Source: Mesorhizobium sp. dw_380
GTDB lineage: Bacteria; Pseudomonadota; Alphaproteobacteria; Rhizobiales; Rhizobiaceae
NCBI RefSeq assembly: GCF_018588885.1
Contig: NZ_JAFFIW010000051.1
Span: 1-36,937 of the forward strand
Direction: 5' to 3'
DNA length: 36,937 nucleotides
In this document: positions 8,493-17,482 of the stretch, piece after piece
How positions within the stretch are numbered: position 1 is the stretch's first letter
How the letters are laid out: each line of letters opens with the position of its first letter
Translations under genes and position numbers: made by a program
Notes under the pieces: model-generated
Database searches by the model: none
The model's input: only the letters and a program-made list of their open reading frames with translations
What the model was told of the DNA's origin: nothing

Positions 8493-10139
8493 CTATTTGC
8501 GCGTCTGCCTGCCGTTCAAAAGGGCTTCCGTGAGGGTGATCTCGGTGAACAGCGCCCGCGCCGTGTGGTCGTTGATCTCGCCGCGGCGCAGCATGGCGCG
8601 CAGGGCATCCCGCTCGGCGGCGATGCCGGCGAGCCTCAGATCGATCTCCAGCCTCCCCGCCTCACGCATCTCGGCACGGGCTTCATCGGCCTCGTCGGAC
8701 GCGGCGATGCGCCGCCGGTAGGCAGCGACAATGCCGTTGGCGGCGGCGAGCCTGACACCTGGCACATCGCCCTCCCCTTCGTCGTCCGTCTGGGCGATGC
8801 TCTCGAGACGGGCGATTGCCGCCTTTGCCGCGCCGACACGCGCCGTGCGTTCCTCGGCAGCGCCGGCGTCTTCGCCCGGCTCGACCAGCCCGCGCGCAAT
8901 CACCGGCAGGGCAAGGCTGGCGATCACCAGGGAGCAGATGATGACGCCGGCGGCGAGGAAGATGACCAGATCGCGCGCGGGAAATGGCGAGCCGTCCTGC
9001 AAGGACAGCGGCAGCGACAATATGCCGGCCAGCGTGATGGCCCCACGCACGCCCGCCACCGATCCTGCCAGCCGCACGCGCAGGCCGAATGGCTCGGCCT
9101 TACGCCTGCCGAGCCGTGCTGCGATCGCGGCCGTGATGTCTCCAATCCAGATCCAGACGAAGCGGAGCGCGATCAAGCAGAGCGTCAGCGCCAGCACGGT
9201 CAGGACCGGCTGGATGATGGGATAGTGGCCGGTGAGCTCCGGCGGCACCTTGCGGATGATCTCGGGAAGCTGCAGGCCGAGCACGATGAACAGCGCGCCG
9301 TTGAAGACGAAGGAAAACGTCGTCCAGAGCGCAATCGTCTGCATGCGCGCCGAGACGCCGAGGAAGCGGAATATGCCGGTGCTCCCGGTCAAAAGGCCGG
9401 CGGTGACCGCGGCCAGGATGCCAGAGGCCCCAAAATGCTCGGCGCCGAGATAGGCGACGAAGGGGAGCAGGATGGTGATCAGCACCTGCGCCTCGGCCGG
9501 CACGCCGCCGATGCGGTTGAGCAGTTGCAGCATCTTGGCGGCGACGAACAATGCCGCAACGCCGGTCAGGATGCCCACCGCCACGGCGTAGAGGAAACTC
9601 AGCGAGGCGGCAGCGAAGGAAAAGCTGCCGGTCAATGCCGCCGCGACGGCAAAGCGGAACATGACTAGGCCCGACGCATCGTTGAGCAGCGACTCGCCTT
9701 CCAGAATATGCATCAGCCGCGCCGGAACCACGTTCCTGTCGACGATCGAGGAGACAGCCACCGCATCGGTGGGCGACAGCACCGCGGCGAGCGCGAAGGC
9801 CACGACCAGCGGAATGCCCGGCACCAGCCAGTGCAAGGCATAGCCGAAGCCGACGATGGTGAAGAAGACCAGGCCGATGGCAAGGTCGAGGATCGGGCCG
9901 CGCAAAGCGATCAGCTCGCGCTTGGGCGCGCCAAAAGCATCGCTGAACAGCAGCGGCGGAATGAACACCAGCAGGAACAGTTCCGGATCGATCTCGACAT
10001 GGATGCCGCGCACCGGCCATGCGAGGGCGGCGCCTATGGCGATCTGCAGCACTGGCAGCGGCACCCGCACCAGCCGCACCAGCGCGCCGGAAACGGCGAC
10101 GAAGACGAGCACGACGAGGACGAAGATGGCGGCTTGCAT
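8493..10139 (-). CDS. CPA1 family Na+/H+ antiporter
   Basis: A 548-residue inner-membrane cation/proton exchanger of the NhaP/NHE (CPA1) type. Residues 1-430 hold about twelve hydrophobic segments; the ion-binding region shows LSPTDAVAV (121-129) and EGESLLNDASGLV (147-159), with the Asn153-Asp154 pair typical of electroneutral members. From about residue 440 a hydrophilic helical tail is rich in Ala, Glu and Arg and probably cytoplasmic. The ATG at 10139 starts the first membrane helix; the in-frame extension to 10271 would add a polar stretch with no family likeness. Ion specificity is inferred from the family. Confidence 0.88.
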   Translation of the reverse strand: MQAAIFVLVVLVFVAVSGALVRLVRVPLPVLQIAIGAALAWPVRGIHVEIDPELFLLVFIPPLLFSDAFGAPKRELIALRGPILDLAIGLVFFTIVGFGYALHWLVPGIPLVVAFALAAVLSPTDAVAVSSIVDRNVVPARLMHILEGESLLNDASGLVMFRFAVAAALTGSFSFAAASLSFLYAVAVGILTGVAALFVAAKMLQLLNRIGGVPAEAQVLITILLPFVAYLGAEHFGASGILAAVTAGLLTGSTGIFRFLGVSARMQTIALWTTFSFVFNGALFIVLGLQLPEIIRKVPPELTGHYPIIQPVLTVLALTLCLIALRFVWIWIGDITAAIAARLGRRKAEPFGLRVRLAGSVAGVRGAITLAGILSLPLSLQDGSPFPARDLVIFLAAGVIICSLVIASLALPVIARGLVEPGEDAGAAEERTARVGAAKAAIARLESIAQTDDEGEGDVPGVRLAAANGIVAAYRRRIAASDEADEARAEMREAGRLEIDLRLAGIAAERDALRAMLRRGEINDHTARALFTEITLTEALLNGRQTRK

Positions 10140-10206
10140 GGCGCGATTCCGGATGTTTGGCGAACCATGCGCAATCGCCGGCCTCGCGTCCAGACAGCGC
10201 CGGCGC

Positions 10207-10233
10207 GTCGCTGGTGGGCTGCTCACCAGCGAC
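10207..10233. promoter_or_regulatory. Strong hairpin upstream of the antiporter gene
   Basis: A perfect 10-bp inverted repeat (GTCGCTGGTG and CACCAGCGAC) with a 7-base loop, between the antiporter start and the L,D-transpeptidase terminator. No T-run follows on either strand, so it is more likely an operator or an RNA structure in the antiporter leader than a terminator. Confidence 0.45.
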
Positions 10234-10250
10234 TGATTTGACGCCCTCCG

Positions 10251-10279
10251 CAAACAGAAAAGCCGCCTCAAAGGCGGCC
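10251..10279 (-). terminator. Rho-independent terminator of the L,D-transpeptidase gene
   Basis: On the minus strand, downstream of the stop at 10302, the sequence forms GCCGCC-tttga-GGCGGC and continues TTTTCTGTTTG. A GC stem followed directly by a T-rich run is the classical intrinsic terminator form. Confidence 0.8.
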
Positions 10280-10301
10280 TTCCATTATATTTATCAGGCG
10301 C

Positions 10302-11570
10302 TTAGAGCGAAGATGTGATCTGCAGCTCGCTGGCGCCGTCCAGCGCGTAGACGTCGTCGCGGAACTGGACGACGCCGGGTCCCGTCGACCAGGCAGAGAG
10401 ATAGAGGAAGTGCACCGGCACCGGGTTGGTGACCTGGATCGGCGTGTTCTGGCCGGTCTTGATCGCCGCTTCGAAATGCTGGCGGTCCCAGCCGGGCGTG
10501 TCGCGCAGGATCCAGGTGACGAGATCGCGCACGTTCTGGACGCGCACGCAGCCCGAGGAATCGAAGCGCATCATCTTGCCGAACAGGCTCTGCTGCGGCG
10601 TATCGTGCATGTAGACGCCGTCCGGGCTCGGAAAATTGATCTTGACCGACGACATGGCGTTTTCCGAACCCGGATCCTGGCGGAAACGGTACTTGGCGGC
10701 ATCGTCGGTCGACCAGTCCACGTTCATCGGATCGACTTCGCTGCCATCCGGCGCGAACAGGCGGATATGGCTGTTCTTCAAATAGTCGGGATCCTTCCGC
10801 ATCAGCGGAATGATGTCCTTGCGCACGATCGAGACCGGCGCGTTCCAGTACGGGTTGACGATGATCTCGTTGATCTTGGAATTGACGATCGGCGTCTGGC
10901 GATCGATCTTGCCGACGATGGCGGTGTGGCGAAGCACGACGCGGTCGTTCTCGACCGCTTCGATCTGCGCCGCCGGAATGTCGACCAGTACATAGCGGCT
11001 GCCCAGCGTGCCGGCCTTCTCCTTCAGCCGTTGCAGATTGGTCTGCAGCTGGCCGAGCCGGATCTGCGCCGAAACGTTCATCGCCGCATAGGTGTATTTG
11101 CCCATCGAGCCGTCGGCCGGCAGGCCGTGGCGCAACTGGAAGCGCTTGACCGCCGAGTCGACATAGGAATCGAAGGCCGTCGAAATGCCGGCACTCTGCG
11201 ACAGGTCGCCTGCGATCATCAGGCGCTTGCGCAGAGGCACGACATCGGGATCATCGACGCCGAGCTGCAGCTTCTTGGTCGCCGGAACCTCTACCCAGCC
11301 GCCCTGGCCGACGATGTTCTGATACTGCGCCACCGCCTGCTCGGTAAATGCAACGGTCTGCGGGCTGAAGATCGGCAGCGTCGAGGCCACCTTGCCGCCC
11401 TCGCTGGCGCGGGCGTCGAACTGGTCGTCCCAATTGCCGCGGGCCGAGGATTTCAGGATATCCCCGATCACGTCCTGCGCGCTCGCACGGCCGGCCACCA
11501 TGGCGGCGGCGAGCGCGGAGGCTCCGGAAAGGAAAAAGCGGCGGCTGGTTCTCATGGACGTTCCAGACAT
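10302..11570 (-). CDS. L,D-transpeptidase (YkuD/ErfK family), LdtD/YcbB type
   Basis: Forms 3-3 peptidoglycan crosslinks or attaches proteins to peptidoglycan. The 422-residue protein has a twin-arginine-like export signal (TSRRFFLSGAS, residues 8-18, cleavage after GRASA), a peptidoglycan-binding motif (about 110-168, VDSAVKRFQLRHGLPADG) and a C-terminal YkuD catalytic domain (about 190-360). The catalytic motif is HDTP (His322) followed by SSGCVRV with Cys341. Two starts are possible: ATG 11570 or ATG 11555, which begins right before RTSRRFF; neither has a strong Shine-Dalgarno. The gene lies downstream of the ldtR-like regulator on the same strand, with its own promoter region and a clear terminator. 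Confidence 0.9.
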   Translation of the reverse strand: MSGTSMRTSRRFFLSGASALAAAMVAGRASAQDVIGDILKSSARGNWDDQFDARASEGGKVASTLPIFSPQTVAFTEQAVAQYQNIVGQGGWVEVPATKKLQLGVDDPDVVPLRKRLMIAGDLSQSAGISTAFDSYVDSAVKRFQLRHGLPADGSMGKYTYAAMNVSAQIRLGQLQTNLQRLKEKAGTLGSRYVLVDIPAAQIEAVENDRVVLRHTAIVGKIDRQTPIVNSKINEIIVNPYWNAPVSIVRKDIIPLMRKDPDYLKNSHIRLFAPDGSEVDPMNVDWSTDDAAKYRFRQDPGSENAMSSVKINFPSPDGVYMHDTPQQSLFGKMMRFDSSGCVRVQNVRDLVTWILRDTPGWDRQHFEAAIKTGQNTPIQVTNPVPVHFLYLSAWSTGPGVVQFRDDVYALDGASELQITSSL

Positions 11571-11905
11571 ATGTAACGGTTCGATCACTTGCTGCGTTGA
11601 TCATCGGGCGATCTCGCCCGCACTCTAAAATTGGCAATCTTAACAATTAGCCAACCATGGTCCGTATCACCTTGGTGTGACGATGCACGAGGCGCGATAC
11701 GGTTGCGGGTGGACGCATGGTCTTCACGACAGCATCACTGCCACTCTCGGTTCCACTGGAATATGGCGGCAACGTGGCCTTGCGCCCAAATCGAGCCGAC
11801 CGGCGTAGCGAAAAGAAAAGACCGATGCTTTTCGGCACCGGCCCTGACTGGAGGTCGCTGTTTCGGCCGCGCTTCTGTGGCGCGGGCCAGATCTGGTGCG
11901 GCGCC
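11571..11905. other. Gene-free region between ldtR and the L,D-transpeptidase gene
   Basis: I see no gene in these 335 bases. Two inverted repeats lie near the transpeptidase start: CGGGCGATCTCGCCCG at 11605-11620, and an AT-rich one at 11631-11654 bounded by TTGGC and GCCAA. Their position makes them candidates for the regulator's operator or promoter elements. The more distal part (about 11700-11900) shows nothing I can name. Confidence 0.45.
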
Positions 11906-12421
11906 TTACATCCGGTAGGCGATGGTGTCGTTCCAGAAGCGGTCGAGCCGCTGCAGGGCGCGGTTCATCTGCTTGAACTCGTCGGTGTTGATGCCGCCGA
12001 CCTGCTCGATCGAGCCGACATGGCGCTCATAGAGACCGGCGACGACATCCGCGACCTCATTGCCCTTCGGCGTCAGCGACACGCGGACCGAACGGCGGTC
12101 GATGCGCGAGCGCTGGTGGTTGATGAAGCCGAGATCGACCAGTTTCTTCAGATTGTAGGACACGTTCGAGCCGAGATAATAACCACGCGAGCGCAGCTCG
12201 CCGGCGGTCAGCTCGGAATTGCCGATGTTGAACAGCAGCAGCGCCTGGATGGCATTGATGTCGGAACGGCCATTGCGGTCGAATTCATCCTTGATGACAT
12301 CAAGCAGACGGCGATGCAGCCGCTCAACAAGCTGCAGCGATTCCATGTACAGGGAACGGATCGCCTCGCGGCGATCGTCGGAAACGTTGGCGGTCTTCGC
12401 CGCCGGACGCGAATTGATCAT
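11906..12421 (-). CDS. ldtR: MarR family regulator, LdtR-like
   Basis: A 171-residue winged-helix protein. The DNA-binding core runs about residues 50-110 (INAIQALLLFNIGNSELTAGEL, then SNVSYNLKKLVDLGFI) with the MarR wing RSRIDRRSVRVSLTPKG. It closely fits LdtR, the MarR-type regulator described in Liberibacter and rhizobia as controlling an L,D-transpeptidase gene; here the transpeptidase lies just downstream on the same strand. Helical N- and C-terminal parts would make the dimer interface. A 12-bp perfect palindrome upstream (12529-12540) may be an autoregulatory site. The symbol rests on family likeness plus context. Confidence 0.85.
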   Translation of the reverse strand: MINSRPAAKTANVSDDRREAIRSLYMESLQLVERLHRRLLDVIKDEFDRNGRSDINAIQALLLFNIGNSELTAGELRSRGYYLGSNVSYNLKKLVDLGFINHQRSRIDRRSVRVSLTPKGNEVADVVAGLYERHVGSIEQVGGINTDEFKQMNRALQRLDRFWNDTIAYRM

Positions 12422-12528
12422 TGTCTTTGCCTCTCGTTTGTCGCCCTGGTGATTTTTTGTTTTTCACCTTGATCGCGACACTATCGAATACTCATAAAAT
12501 TCGACTTAAACGCTAGGGCTAACAAGAG

Positions 12529-12540
12529 CTTACCGGTAAG
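12529..12540. promoter_or_regulatory. 12-bp palindrome upstream of ldtR
   Basis: CTTACCGGTAAG is a perfect palindrome about 108 bases upstream of the ldtR start, in an AT-richer stretch than its surroundings. It may be an operator, perhaps of LdtR itself, but I cannot link it to a known consensus. Confidence 0.4.
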
Positions 12541-12659
12541 AGGTTTCGAAACAGGATTAACGAACGGTCACCCGAGCAAGGATAATTAACCTAAAGGCTT
12601 AGGCACCTATCTCAAGGCTCAATCCGGGCGTCTGCCAAGTCATCAATGCCCTCAACGGC

Positions 12660-13082
12660 TTAGTGCCGTGGGGGGCGTTTCTGCAGGTAGATGACGACGC
12701 GAAAGACGATGTAGAGCACCGCCACAGCCGCATGCGAAACGACGATCAGCAGCCGATGACCGAAAAGCTCGGGAAAGCCGGCATACATGACCGTCTCGGT
12801 GACCGCGCAGATGAACCAGATCACCGGGCCCCACGAGGCCAGCATCCACAGCCCCGCAGCCGCAAAGGGGAAGAACACGGCGAGCATCACCGCCGCCACC
12901 TGCCAATGCACCGGCATCAGGTCGAAACGCCAGAGCGATCCCGGATAGAAGCCGATCAGCTTGATCCAGTACAGGATGCCGAACAGCAGGCAGTAGCCTG
13001 ATATGACGCGCTGGAACCAGGCGAAGATCACCTCGACCGTCGAGGGCTGAAGCACCACGCGTCTCGACGTCACCTCGCTCAT
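12660..13082 (-). CDS. Small four-helix membrane protein (DUF6163-like)
   Basis: A 140-residue inner-membrane protein with four hydrophobic segments (about residues 18-45, 58-80, 84-100 and 112-132) and a basic C-terminus (KRPPRH). Its position next to ldtR and the transpeptidase is what I recall for the DUF6163 family in Hyphomicrobiales, but I could not confirm it. The ATG at 13082 overlaps the stop of the acyl-CoA hydrolase gene by four bases (ATGA), so the two are likely coupled. Function unknown. Confidence 0.7.
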   Translation of the reverse strand: MSEVTSRRVVLQPSTVEVIFAWFQRVISGYCLLFGILYWIKLIGFYPGSLWRFDLMPVHWQVAAVMLAVFFPFAAAGLWMLASWGPVIWFICAVTETVMYAGFPELFGHRLLIVVSHAAVAVLYIVFRVVIYLQKRPPRH

Positions 13083-14122
13083 ACCAGGAGTTCCCATTCA
13101 CCGAGCGGAGCGAAATAGGCCTCGACATCCGCCTCGCTGACCGCATCGAGGCTCGCCGGCCGCCATTGCGGCTTCGAGCCCTTGTCGATGATGGCGGCGC
13201 GGATGCCTTCGTAGAAATCGTGGCCGGCAAGCATGCGGTTCAGGATGCGGAATTCCATTTTCATGCAGTCGTCCATCGACAGCGTCAGCCCGGCGCTGAT
13301 CTGCCGCCAGGCGACACGAAGGCTGGTCGGCGAACGCGTGCGGATCGTCGCCAGCGTCTTTGCCGCGAATTCGTCGGTGCTTGCCGCGCGTTCCAGGCTG
13401 ACGACGACATCCTGCAGCGACGGTTGGGCGAAATGGCGCAATATCGCTTCCAGGGTCGACCTGTCGGTCTCACGCTTGGCCGGAACAAAGAACCCACGCA
13501 GCACCGATTCCGGATCGCCGGTCAGCGCCAGCCGATCGAGGAAGCTGGCCTGGTCTTCGGCCTTGATGGTGTGGGTGGCCAGCCCCGACCACAGCGCGTC
13601 GCCATAGCGGATGCGGTTCCCGGTCAGGGCCAGATACATGCCGAAGCAGCCGCCAAGGCCGGGCAGCAAATGGCTGGCGCCGACATCCGGGAAAAAGCCG
13701 ATGCCGACCTCCGGCATGGCGAACTGGGCATTCTCGGTCATCACCCGGTGCGAACCGTGAAAGGAAATGCCGACGCCGCCACCCATGACGATGCCGTCGA
13801 TGAGTGCCACGTAAGGCTTGCGGAAGCTGTTGATGCGGGCGTTCAGCCGATACTCGTCGGCAAAGAACTCGACTGGCGGTTTTCCGGCCCGGCCGGCTTC
13901 GTAGATGTGCAGGATATCGCCTCCGGCCGAAAACGCCCTGCCCTCAGCCTTGAGGACCACGACATCAACGCCGTCGTCGCGCTCCCAGGAACGCAGGGCC
14001 TTGCCCAGCGCCTTGATCATGCGATGGGTGACGGCATTGAGCGCCTGTGGCCGCGTCAGGGTGACGACACCGGCCCGGCCCAACCGTTCGAAGCGAATTT
14101 CGTCGCCTCCACCAAAATCCAT
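13079..14122 (-). CDS. 3-hydroxyisobutyryl-CoA hydrolase-like enzyme (enoyl-CoA hydratase family)
   Basis: Probably hydrolyses 3-hydroxyisobutyryl-CoA in valine breakdown. The 347-residue crotonase-fold protein has both oxyanion-hole segments, GRAFSAGGD (61-69) and GIVMGGGVG (110-118), and the pair Glu138/Asp146 in MPEVGIGFFPDVG. That Glu plus Asp arrangement and the C-terminal extension (DCMKMEFRILNRM) mark the hydrolase branch rather than a simple hydratase. The ATG at 14122 starts at the domain border and has an AAGGGA upstream. Longer in-frame reading to 15232 runs antisense to the DUF2066 gene and is not real. It overlaps the small membrane-protein gene downstream. Confidence 0.85.
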   Translation of the reverse strand: MDFGGGDEIRFERLGRAGVVTLTRPQALNAVTHRMIKALGKALRSWERDDGVDVVVLKAEGRAFSAGGDILHIYEAGRAGKPPVEFFADEYRLNARINSFRKPYVALIDGIVMGGGVGISFHGSHRVMTENAQFAMPEVGIGFFPDVGASHLLPGLGGCFGMYLALTGNRIRYGDALWSGLATHTIKAEDQASFLDRLALTGDPESVLRGFFVPAKRETDRSTLEAILRHFAQPSLQDVVVSLERAASTDEFAAKTLATIRTRSPTSLRVAWRQISAGLTLSMDDCMKMEFRILNRMLAGHDFYEGIRAAIIDKGSKPQWRPASLDAVSEADVEAYFAPLGEWELLV

Positions 14123-14308
14123 CGCCAGAGAATCCCTTCCCCGCGCCTGCGGGACTGAAGTGCTAAAGGCGACGCATGGGTGCGTCAATGGCAGCCGCCT
14201 CCGCGCCGCGGTCTGGCGACCGGCGGCGGCGGGTGCTACGAAGATCGCCACCGTTGCAAGCGAAGCGCCGATACCGTGGCACGGATGGCTTCGGGGGGGC
14301 AGTTGGCC

Positions 14309-15145
14309 ATGTCCGGATTTCTTCGTTCCGCACTTTTGACGGTCGGGCTTGTGATCGCTGGCCTTGCACCGCGCACCGCGTTCGCCGTCACGATCGACGA
14401 ACTCTACCGCTCGCAGACCATCGTCACCGGCCAGGGCGAAGAGAACCGCCAGATAGGCTTCAGGGACTGCCTGGACCGGGTTCTGGTCAGGGTCTCGGGC
14501 GATCAGCGACTGCTCAAGAAACCCGAAATGGCGGGGCTGCGCGACAAGGCCGGCAGTTTCGTCGATTCCTTCCGCTACCATGACCGGCTGGAGGGCATCC
14601 CGATCCATGACGAGCAAGGCACGCATGACCGGCCGCATGATCTCACCTGCCTCTACAAGCCCGCCACGGTCAACAAGCTGCTTGCGCAACTCGGCAGCAG
14701 GCCCTGGCTTGGTGGGCGACCGACGCTGACGATACTTTTGGCCGTGGAACGTGCAGGGCGTGGCTTCGTACTCGCCAGTGACGGGGACGAGAGCCCCTAT
14801 ATGCGGGAATCGTTTGAGGCGGCTGCCCAGCCCCTGGCAATGTCGATCGTCATTCCAGACAAGGCTACGCTCACCAAGGGTGGCTTCATTTTCGAGGAGG
14901 TAAGGGCCATGGCCACCTCGCCTGAACTGCTGGGCGGCTATGCAAGAACCCTTGGCGGCCGACCGCTGCTTTTCGGGCACATCAGTTGGCGCGACAAGGA
15001 ATTGGGCTGGTTCGTCGACTGGTGGCTTGCGGTCGATGGCAAAACCTATGAGTGGCAGGTCCGCGGCGTCAGCTTCGACGAGGCGTTCCGCGCCGCAATC
15101 CGTGGCGCCGCACAAATACTGTCGGGCAATGGCCAACCCGGCTGA
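14309..15145 (+). CDS. DUF2066 domain secreted protein
   Basis: A 278-residue exported protein of the DUF2066 family, function unknown. The signal peptide is about residues 1-26 (cleavage after RTAFA). The mature start VTIDELYRSQTIVTGQGEENR, of which the ElYrsqtiVtGq part is characteristic, is followed by DCLDRVLVRVSGD, the family's conserved core. The later part (WLAVDGKTYEWQVRGVSFDEAFRAAI) is also typical. I chose the ATG at 14309, with a run of G about ten bases upstream; the ATG at 14285 is a weaker option. It is divergent from the acyl-CoA hydrolase gene and lies 86 bases before hemB. Confidence 0.8.
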   Translation: MSGFLRSALLTVGLVIAGLAPRTAFAVTIDELYRSQTIVTGQGEENRQIGFRDCLDRVLVRVSGDQRLLKKPEMAGLRDKAGSFVDSFRYHDRLEGIPIHDEQGTHDRPHDLTCLYKPATVNKLLAQLGSRPWLGGRPTLTILLAVERAGRGFVLASDGDESPYMRESFEAAAQPLAMSIVIPDKATLTKGGFIFEEVRAMATSPELLGGYARTLGGRPLLFGHISWRDKELGWFVDWWLAVDGKTYEWQVRGVSFDEAFRAAIRGAAQILSGNGQPG

Positions 15146-15231
15146 TATAGCGTGCGGCTCCTGGCACAAACGTGTCGCATTGGTCAGCACCAAGTGCTCG
15201 TGGTAAAAGCCGCTGATCCGGAGTTTTGGCA

Positions 15232-16263
<1,032 letters not shown>

Positions 16264-16479
16264 TTTCTCGCCACTTTCCCCGGGCAGCATCTGTCCGACG
16301 CAACGCCGGGCGGCAACATGGTCGTCTATATGAGCGGCATCCGCGACTTCCAAGGAACTAGCGGGCACGGACTACCGCCACTGAATCCTGGCCTCGAGCA
16401 TGAAGACGGGCGGCTGACGGTCGAGGTCATCGATCCGTTCAACAATCATATCCGCTTCATGGAACTCACCGGCGAATGA
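16264..16479 (+). pseudogene. Decayed C-terminal fragment of a glyoxalase/bleomycin-resistance superfamily gene
   Basis: The stretch after hemB, in the hemB frame, encodes SDATPGGNMVVYMSGIRDF and, after a disturbed segment, NPGLE then VEVIDPFNNHIRFMEL and a stop at 16477-16479. The end matches the last strands of small glyoxalase-fold proteins (typically xVxDPFGNRLRFxE). Between them, one other frame reads KELAGTDYRH (16352-16381), which fills the family pattern HxELxAKxYRYxxPGLE. The sequence thus fits a gene with two frame changes that cancel out, and its N-terminal half is missing. A 53-codon stretch from ATG 16318 remains open but is unlikely to fold. Confidence 0.65.
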
Positions 16480-16600
16480 GCTGATACATTGGCGGTCTTG
16501 GCGGCCGCCACTTTTCATCCGACCGATCATCAGGAAACAGCCGGCAGATCGGCCGGCAGCGAAGTCCGGACATGAATCTTTCCACCGTCGGAAATACCGC

Positions 16601-16664
16601 TTGCATTTTGCAATCAGATTGCTACAAATAACCACTTGCAAAAAACAACTAGTTACTGAGGAGG
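16601..16664 (+). promoter_or_regulatory. Promoter/operator region of the DHFR-like gene
   Basis: An AT-rich stretch before the reductase gene holds repeated TTGCA sites: TTGCAT at 16601, TTGCAA at 16608 and TTGCAA at 16636, with ATTGCTAC at 16618. TTGCAT with TACAAA at 16623 (16-base gap) could serve as -35 and -10. The Shine-Dalgarno GAGGAGG (16658-16664) is unusually strong. The repeats could be regulator half-sites, but no regulator gene is adjacent. Confidence 0.45.
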
Positions 16665-16670
16665 TCTTCC

Positions 16671-17318
16671 ATGTCCAAGCTTCGCGTCAACGCATTCACC
16701 CTGTCGCTCGACGGCTATGGCGCCGGTCCTGATCAGGACCTGCAAAATCCGCTCGGTGTCGGCGGGGAAGCCTTGCACAAGTGGATATTCGGCACCCGCA
16801 CCTTCCGCAAGATGGTCCTCGGGAAGGATGGCGGCACCACCGATACCGACGAGACGTTCGCGGCGCGCAGCTTCGAAAATGTCGGCGCCTGGATCCTCGG
16901 CCGCAACATGTTCGGGCCGATCCGCGGCGAATGGCCTGACGAGACATGGAAGGGCTGGTGGGGCGACAACCCGCCCTACCACGTGCCGGTTTTCGTGCTG
17001 ACCCACCACAAGCGGGCACCCATCACCATGGAAGGCGGCACCACCTTTCACTTCGTCACCGACGGCATCCATTCGGCGCTCGCGCAGGCGAAGTCGGCGG
17101 CCAACGGCAAGGACGTGCGGGTCGGAGGCGGCGTCGCCACCATCCGCCAGTATCTCCAGGAGAAGCTGATCGACGAGATGCACCTGGCGATCGCGCCGGT
17201 GCTGCTTGGCAGGGGCGAGAACCTTTTTGCCGGCCTCGATATGGTGGAGCTCGGCTATCAATGCAGCGAGCAGGTTGCCACGCCGCTCGCCACGCATGTG
17301 GTGATCAAACGGGCTTAG
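16671..17318 (+). CDS. Dihydrofolate reductase family protein (RibD C-terminal domain-like)
   Basis: A 215-residue single-domain protein with the fold of the RibD reductase/DHFR family, probably an NADPH-dependent reductase of unknown substrate. Landmarks are the N-terminal TLSLDGYGAGPDQ, the nucleotide-site segment VGAWILGRNMFGP (about 71-83), the strand VPVFVLTHH, the phosphate-binding VRVGGGVATIRQYL (about 145-158) and DEMHLAIAPVLLGRG (about 164-178). These fit the stand-alone YyaP/YwjB-like group. It is monocistronic, with a strong Shine-Dalgarno, and ends at a large palindromic element that separates it from the convergent ppk2. Confidence 0.85.
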   Translation: MSKLRVNAFTLSLDGYGAGPDQDLQNPLGVGGEALHKWIFGTRTFRKMVLGKDGGTTDTDETFAARSFENVGAWILGRNMFGPIRGEWPDETWKGWWGDNPPYHVPVFVLTHHKRAPITMEGGTTFHFVTDGIHSALAQAKSAANGKDVRVGGGVATIRQYLQEKLIDEMHLAIAPVLLGRGENLFAGLDMVELGYQCSEQVATPLATHVVIKRA

Positions 17319-17323
17319 GTTTC

Positions 17324-17474
17324 ACCCTCCCCCTTGTGGGGAGGGTCGGCGAGTGCGCTTTGCGCAGCAAAGCGCGGGAGACGGGGTGGGGGTGAGGCGC
17401 AGACCCCCACCCCGCGTCCCAAACCGCGCGTACCGCGCGATTTGAGCCGCGACCCTCCCCACAAGGGGGAGGGT
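17324..17474. repeat. Large composite palindromic element between convergent genes
   Basis: Two perfect 25-base arms (17324-17348 and 17450-17474) are reverse complements, and each arm is itself a hairpin of CCCTCCCC and GGGGAGGG. The interior holds further inverted pairs: CGCTTTGCGCAGCAAAGCG (17357-17375) and GGGGTGGGGGT (17385-17395) facing ACCCCCACCCC (17403-17413). The whole can fold as a cruciform or a multi-hairpin RNA. It fills the gap between the DHFR-like gene and ppk2, so it may stop transcription from both sides. The form is that of a rhizobial intergenic repeat rather than of an insertion sequence: there is no coding potential. Confidence 0.8.
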
Positions 17475-17482
17475 AAAGGCGC

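Noticed and set aside
17324..17474. Insertion sequence remnant
   Set aside because: It has inverted arms but no transposase fragment and no visible target duplication. The nested hairpin form fits a non-coding intergenic repeat.
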